Positions 5,744-8,454 of a stretch of DNA of 8,454 nt are shown here, one piece after another (position 1 is the first letter of the stretch; the number at the start of each line of letters is the position of its first letter). The notes under the pieces were generated by a model that made no database searches, had not been told where the DNA came from, and was given only the letters and a program-made list of their open reading frames with translations. The translations under genes were made by a program, and so were the position numbers. Origin of the DNA: an uncultured Fretibacterium sp. Lineage in GTDB: Bacteria; Synergistota; Synergistia; Synergistales; Aminobacteriaceae. The stretch spans positions 1 through 8,454 of the forward strand of contig NZ_CALHIQ010000014.1 of assembly GCF_938030725.1 (NCBI RefSeq), given 5' to 3'.

Positions 5744-6739
5744 GTGTCCTGTCCTTCAGGGCGGAGGCCTCTCCGCCTTTTTTTTATCCGAGCGGCATTT
5801 TGGGGCTGTCTTTCAACCCTGCCCCTCCTCATCTGCCTCGCCCTGTGCGCCACCGCGGCGCAGGGGGCCCCGACCCTCAGCGTGCGCGTCACCCTTCCCT
5901 CCGTCCTCCGCGCGGCGGACAGCGCGTTCACGCTGGGGGAGGTGGCCGGGATCGAGGGGCCGCAGGACGCGAAGGCGGCTCTGTCCGCCCTGCTCCTGTC
6001 CGGGGAGGGCGGGGCCCTCACGCGGGAGCAGGTGCTCCAGGCCATCCGGGCCAGCGGGCTTGAGGGCGTTCGGGTGGAGCTCACCATGCCCGCCGTGGTG
6101 CGGGTGGAACCTTCGGCCACCGAAGGTTCTGGAGCGCAGGTCACCCCAGCGCTCCGCTCTGACGTTTCCCTGTCATCTATGATAAAATCACTGGCAGGGT
6201 GGGGCGGCACGGTGGAGGTCGTTGCTTCGGGCCCCGTCCCGGAGGGACGCCTCGTGGCGCCGGCCTTGATGGTGCCGGGGACGCCTGCGGCGACTCTGCG
6301 GTTTCAAGACAAGGCGGGGCGGCTGCGTTCGTTGGCCGTGCGGATGACCTGGCATCAGGACGTTCAGGTCGCGGCGCGAACCCTTCAGAGGGGGCGGCCG
6401 ATCCGGCGGCAGGACCTCATGATGCGCCGGGTGCAGATCGCCCGTCCGGGCGTCTACGCCGAGCGGGCAGAGCAGGTCTTGGGCTTCATCCCGAGCCGGA
6501 CCCTGAACCAGGGGGAGCCCGTCCTTCTGGAGCTCCTGACCTCTCCGACCCTCGTCAGGAAGGGACGGCCGGTGAAGGTGGTGGCCCGACTGGCCGGCCT
6601 CACGGCGACGGCGGAGGGCGTGCTTCTGGACGACGGCGAGCCGGGTGACGTGGTCCGCGTGCGGCGGACGGACCGGAAGACCACGGTTTTGGAAGCGCGA
6701 ATCATCGATGAAAACACGGTGGAGGTGACGGTCCCATGA
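5744..6739 (+). CDS. flgA: FlgA, periplasmic chaperone for P-ring assembly
   Basis: FlgA is a periplasmic chaperone that helps FlgI polymerise into the P-ring around the rod. From GTG 5744 the product has 331 residues, longer than the enterobacterial form of about 220. The N-terminus carries basic residues then a hydrophobic stretch ending ATAAQG-AP (about residue 41), a signal peptide for Sec export. A first domain includes FTLGEVAGIEG (62-72). A low-conservation linker lies at about 122-145. The SAF-type domain follows: VQVAARTLQRGRPIRRQDLMMRRV (207-230), then LGFIPSRTLNQGEPVLLELL (246-265). The C-terminal FlgA domain continues with VRKGRPVKVVARLAGLTATAEGVLLDDGEPGD (271-302). It follows flgG by 13 bases and overlaps flgH by ATGA. 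Two oddities lie in the gene: a terminator-like hairpin within its first 14 codons, and a 10-bp hairpin in the linker. Because the terminator's T8 run is a homopolymer, a miscounted base could shift the true start. Confidence 0.88.
   Translation: MSCPSGRRPLRLFFIRAAFWGCLSTLPLLICLALCATAAQGAPTLSVRVTLPSVLRAADSAFTLGEVAGIEGPQDAKAALSALLLSGEGGALTREQVLQAIRASGLEGVRVELTMPAVVRVEPSATEGSGAQVTPALRSDVSLSSMIKSLAGWGGTVEVVASGPVPEGRLVAPALMVPGTPAATLRFQDKAGRLRSLAVRMTWHQDVQVAARTLQRGRPIRRQDLMMRRVQIARPGVYAERAEQVLGFIPSRTLNQGEPVLLELLTSPTLVRKGRPVKVVARLAGLTATAEGVLLDDGEPGDVVRVRRTDRKTTVLEARIIDENTVEVTVP
5758..5785 (+). terminator. Intrinsic terminator or attenuator inside the start of flgA
   Basis: GGCGGAG (5760-5766), loop GCCT (5767-5770), CTCCGCC (5771-5777), then eight T (5778-5785). 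Two further pairs (G5759-T5778, A5758-T5779) can lengthen the stem. This is a canonical Rho-independent structure, and T8 is striking in such GC-rich DNA. It lies 28 bases after the flgG stop but 14 bases after the proposed flgA start, encoding the early signal-peptide region (R-P-L-R-L-F-F-I). It may end flgF-flgG transcripts. A ribosome starting flgA would cover the left arm and allow read-through, which is inference. Confidence 0.75.
6107..6129 (+). repeat. Perfect 10-bp hairpin in the flgA linker
   Basis: GAACCTTCGG (6107-6116) and CCGAAGGTTC (6120-6129) are exact inverted copies around a three-base CCA loop. Two wobble pairs could extend the stem. No T run follows on either strand, so it is not an intrinsic terminator. 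It encodes a low-complexity linker (E-P-S-A-T-E-G-S) before the SAF domain. Confidence 0.75.
6159..6188 (+). promoter_or_regulatory. Candidate internal promoter in flgA, upstream of flgH-flgI
   Basis: CTGACG (6159-6164, 4 of 6) is followed after 18 bases by TAAAAT (6183-6188, 5 of 6). The overlapping TATGAT (6178-6183) also resembles a -10 but lacks a properly spaced -35. The patch is unusually AT-rich for this gene and begins 30 bases after the perfect hairpin. It could supply flgH-flgI independently of the flgA attenuator. Evidence is weak and visual. Confidence 0.25.
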
Positions 6740-7338
6740 AGATTTGCTTTAGGCAGGGGAGGGTCGTTGCGCTCACGGCCCTTGCGCTCTGCGCCCTTGG
6801 GGGGACGTTCCTTGCCGGGGCGGCGGGTGCCGCTTCGCTGTGGGACGACCGGACGAACTGGATCGTTGACGTGCGACCGGGGCGAGTGGGGGACGTGGTG
6901 ACCGTCCTGGTGAACGAGAGGACGAACGCCAAGGACGAGGCGACGATGGACCTCAAGAAATCCTCCAGCAATTCCGTCAGCGACGGGACGGGCATCCTGA
7001 AGTTCATTCGGGCTCTCTCCCTGACCAGCAAGAACAGCAGCGCCGGCGACGGCTCCTTCGAGCGGAAGCACCACGCCACGGCCACGGTGGCCTGTCTTGT
7101 GACCGAGGTACTGCCGAACGGGAACCTGGTCATCGAGGGGACGCGCGACGTCCGCACGAGCGAGGAAACTTTGCAAATTCAGCTGGTGGGCGTCATCCGC
7201 CCCCAGGACGTCAACAGCGACAACCAGATCAACAGCTCTCTCGTGGCCAACGCGGAGCTGGCGGTCAAGGGGCGCGGCGCCATCGCCCGCACCCAGAAGC
7301 CGGGGATCATCTCGCAGATCCTGCAGGCCGTGTTCTAA
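6736..7338 (+). CDS. flgH: FlgH, flagellar L-ring protein
   Basis: FlgH forms the outer-membrane L-ring bushing around the flagellar rod, so its presence implies an outer membrane. It is 200 residues from ATG 6736, preceded by a strong SD (GGAGGTGA, 6721-6728, seven bases before the start). The ATG overlaps the flgA stop (ATGA), giving tight translational coupling. The N-terminus is a signal peptide with a hydrophobic core, ending AGAAGAA before SLWDDRT (34-40). Family features are VGDVVTVLVNERTNAKDEA (51-69), VLPNGNLVIEGTRDVR (125-140) and LVGVIRPQDVNSDNQINSSLVANAEL (150-175). In proteobacteria FlgH is a lipoprotein. Here Cys19 is preceded by L-A-L rather than a lipobox and no other Cys fits, so signal peptidase I cleavage after an Ala near 30-33 is more likely (inference). 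flgI follows after 13 bases. Confidence 0.93.
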   Translation: MKICFRQGRVVALTALALCALGGTFLAGAAGAASLWDDRTNWIVDVRPGRVGDVVTVLVNERTNAKDEATMDLKKSSSNSVSDGTGILKFIRALSLTSKNSSAGDGSFERKHHATATVACLVTEVLPNGNLVIEGTRDVRTSEETLQIQLVGVIRPQDVNSDNQINSSLVANAELAVKGRGAIARTQKPGIISQILQAVF

Positions 7339-7351
7339 GGAGAAGCGACGA

Positions 7352-8454
7352 ATGAAGCGCTTTCGAGCTCTCGGTTTCGTCTTGGCGTGCCTCCTCGTCG
7401 GCCTGCAGGCCGCGGGGGCGGCGGCCTCCGTCAACCTTCAGGACATGGACTTCACCAAACTGCACCCCAGGGTCCGCATCAAGGACATCGCGGATATCGA
7501 GGGCGCACGGGACAACCAGCTGACGGGGGTCGGGCTGGTGACGGGCCTGCGGGGGACGGGTGACAACTCCGCCATGACGACCCACATGATGCGGAACATG
7601 ATGCGCAACTTTGGCGTGACGCTGGCCCCGAACGAGGTAAAGACCCGAAACGTCGCGGTGGTTTCGCTGACGGCGACCCTGCCGCCCTACGCGCGTCCGG
7701 GGCAGAGGATCGACGTGAGCGTCAACGCCATCGGCAACGCTCAGAGCCTTCAGGGAGGGACCCTGATACAGGCCCCTCTTCACGCTGCGGATGGCAACGT
7801 CTATGCGGTGGCCCAGGGCTCCGTGCTGGTGGGGGGATGGGCGGCGGACGGAAGCTCTGCTTCGACGACGAAGAACGTCCCCACGGTGGGGCGCGTCCCC
7901 AGCGGGGCGATCGTGGAGAGGGACGTCCCCTCGGACTTCACCCTGGGGGGGCAGATGGCGCTCCTCCTGCGCGACCCGGATTTCACCACGGCTCAGCGCG
8001 TCGCCGACGCGATCAACCAGAAGTTCGGGGCCATCGCGTCCCCCGTGGACGCGGGGCGGGTGGTCGTCAACCTTCCCGGGCAATACCTGGCGGCTCCCAC
8101 GGCCTTCCTCGCGAACGTGGAGAGGCTTGAGATCACGCCGGACATGGCGGCCAGGGTGGCCGTGAACGAGAGGACGGGGACGGTGGTGATGGGCGGCAAC
8201 GTGCGCATCAGCTCAGTGGCGGTGGCGCACGGGAACCTGACCGTGTCCGTGAAGGACGACCCGAACGTTGTGCAGCCGGAGGCGTTCAGCGGCGGAGAGA
8301 CGCGCGTTGAAATCCGGACGGACATCACGGTGAACGAGGACGGGGCCAGCATGATCGCGATGCCGGCCACCACGACGGTCCGCGACATGGTGCGCGTGCT
8401 GAACGCCATAGGGGCGACGCCGAGGGACATCATCACGATCCTTCAGGCGATCGA
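7352..8454 (+). CDS. flgI: FlgI, flagellar P-ring protein (3' end cut off)
   Basis: FlgI forms the periplasmic P-ring that surrounds the rod at the peptidoglycan layer; FlgA is its assembly chaperone. The frame runs from ATG 7352 off the window end: 367 complete codons and two bases. The SD is AAGGAG (7337-7342) at the end of flgH. A signal peptide occupies about residues 1-25 (MKRFRALGF, hydrophobic core, AGAAA). Family signatures are RVRIKDIADIEGARDNQLTG (40-59), GVGLVTGLRGTGD (59-71), DVSVNAIGNAQSLQGGTLIQ (121-140), VYAVAQGSV (150-158), VPTVGRVPSGAIVER (176-190), and near the end NAIGATPRDIITILQAI. Typical FlgI proteins end about 15-20 residues after this last motif, so nearly all of the gene is present. 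No frameshift or internal stop is seen. Its order after flgA and flgH completes the ring-assembly set. Confidence 0.96.
   Translation, partial: MKRFRALGFVLACLLVGLQAAGAAASVNLQDMDFTKLHPRVRIKDIADIEGARDNQLTGVGLVTGLRGTGDNSAMTTHMMRNMMRNFGVTLAPNEVKTRNVAVVSLTATLPPYARPGQRIDVSVNAIGNAQSLQGGTLIQAPLHAADGNVYAVAQGSVLVGGWAADGSSASTTKNVPTVGRVPSGAIVERDVPSDFTLGGQMALLLRDPDFTTAQRVADAINQKFGAIASPVDAGRVVVNLPGQYLAAPTAFLANVERLEITPDMAARVAVNERTGTVVMGGNVRISSVAVAHGNLTVSVKDDPNVVQPEAFSGGETRVEIRTDITVNEDGASMIAMPATTTVRDMVRVLNAIGATPRDIITILQAI

Overview
The window is dense, GC-rich bacterial DNA. All nine genes lie on the + strand with short gaps or overlaps. Both ends are cut inside genes.

Organism: FlgH and FlgI form the outer-membrane L-ring and the periplasmic P-ring, so the host is a flagellated diderm. 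However, an Mbl-type mreB followed by two rod genes recalls the Bacillus subtilis mbl-flhO-flhP order, and ecfA-ecfT-truA is also a Firmicutes-like order. A high-GC diderm with Firmicutes-like synteny fits Synergistota best, with Negativicutes as the alternative. This is inference from gene content and order, not a search result.

Layout: (1) 1-2826 holds the 3' part of a fused double-ATPase EcfA, then EcfT (the energy-coupling module of an ECF vitamin or metal transporter), then truA (tRNA pseudouridine synthase). (2) 2827-2974 is a 148-base gap with a 9-bp inverted repeat and an AT-rich, promoter-like patch. It is the likely boundary between the ecf-truA unit and the following genes. (3) 2975-8454 holds mreB/mbl, flgF, flgG, flgA, flgH and flgI. 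These are a cell-shape actin followed by the distal-rod proteins, the P-ring chaperone, the L-ring protein and the P-ring protein, i.e. the parts that carry the flagellar axle through wall and outer membrane.

Points that stand out: flgG is broken by an apparent one-base loss near 5356, with its N- and C-terminal halves in different frames. A textbook intrinsic terminator (GC stem, GCCT loop, eight T) lies inside the start of flgA, 14 bases after the putative start codon, and could act as an attenuator between rod and ring genes. A perfect 10-bp hairpin and an AT-rich promoter-like patch lie in the flgA linker region. Three tandem 10-mers overlap the flgF stop codon. FlgH shows no lipobox. I found no RNA genes, mobile elements, CRISPR arrays or clearly novel multi-gene system.
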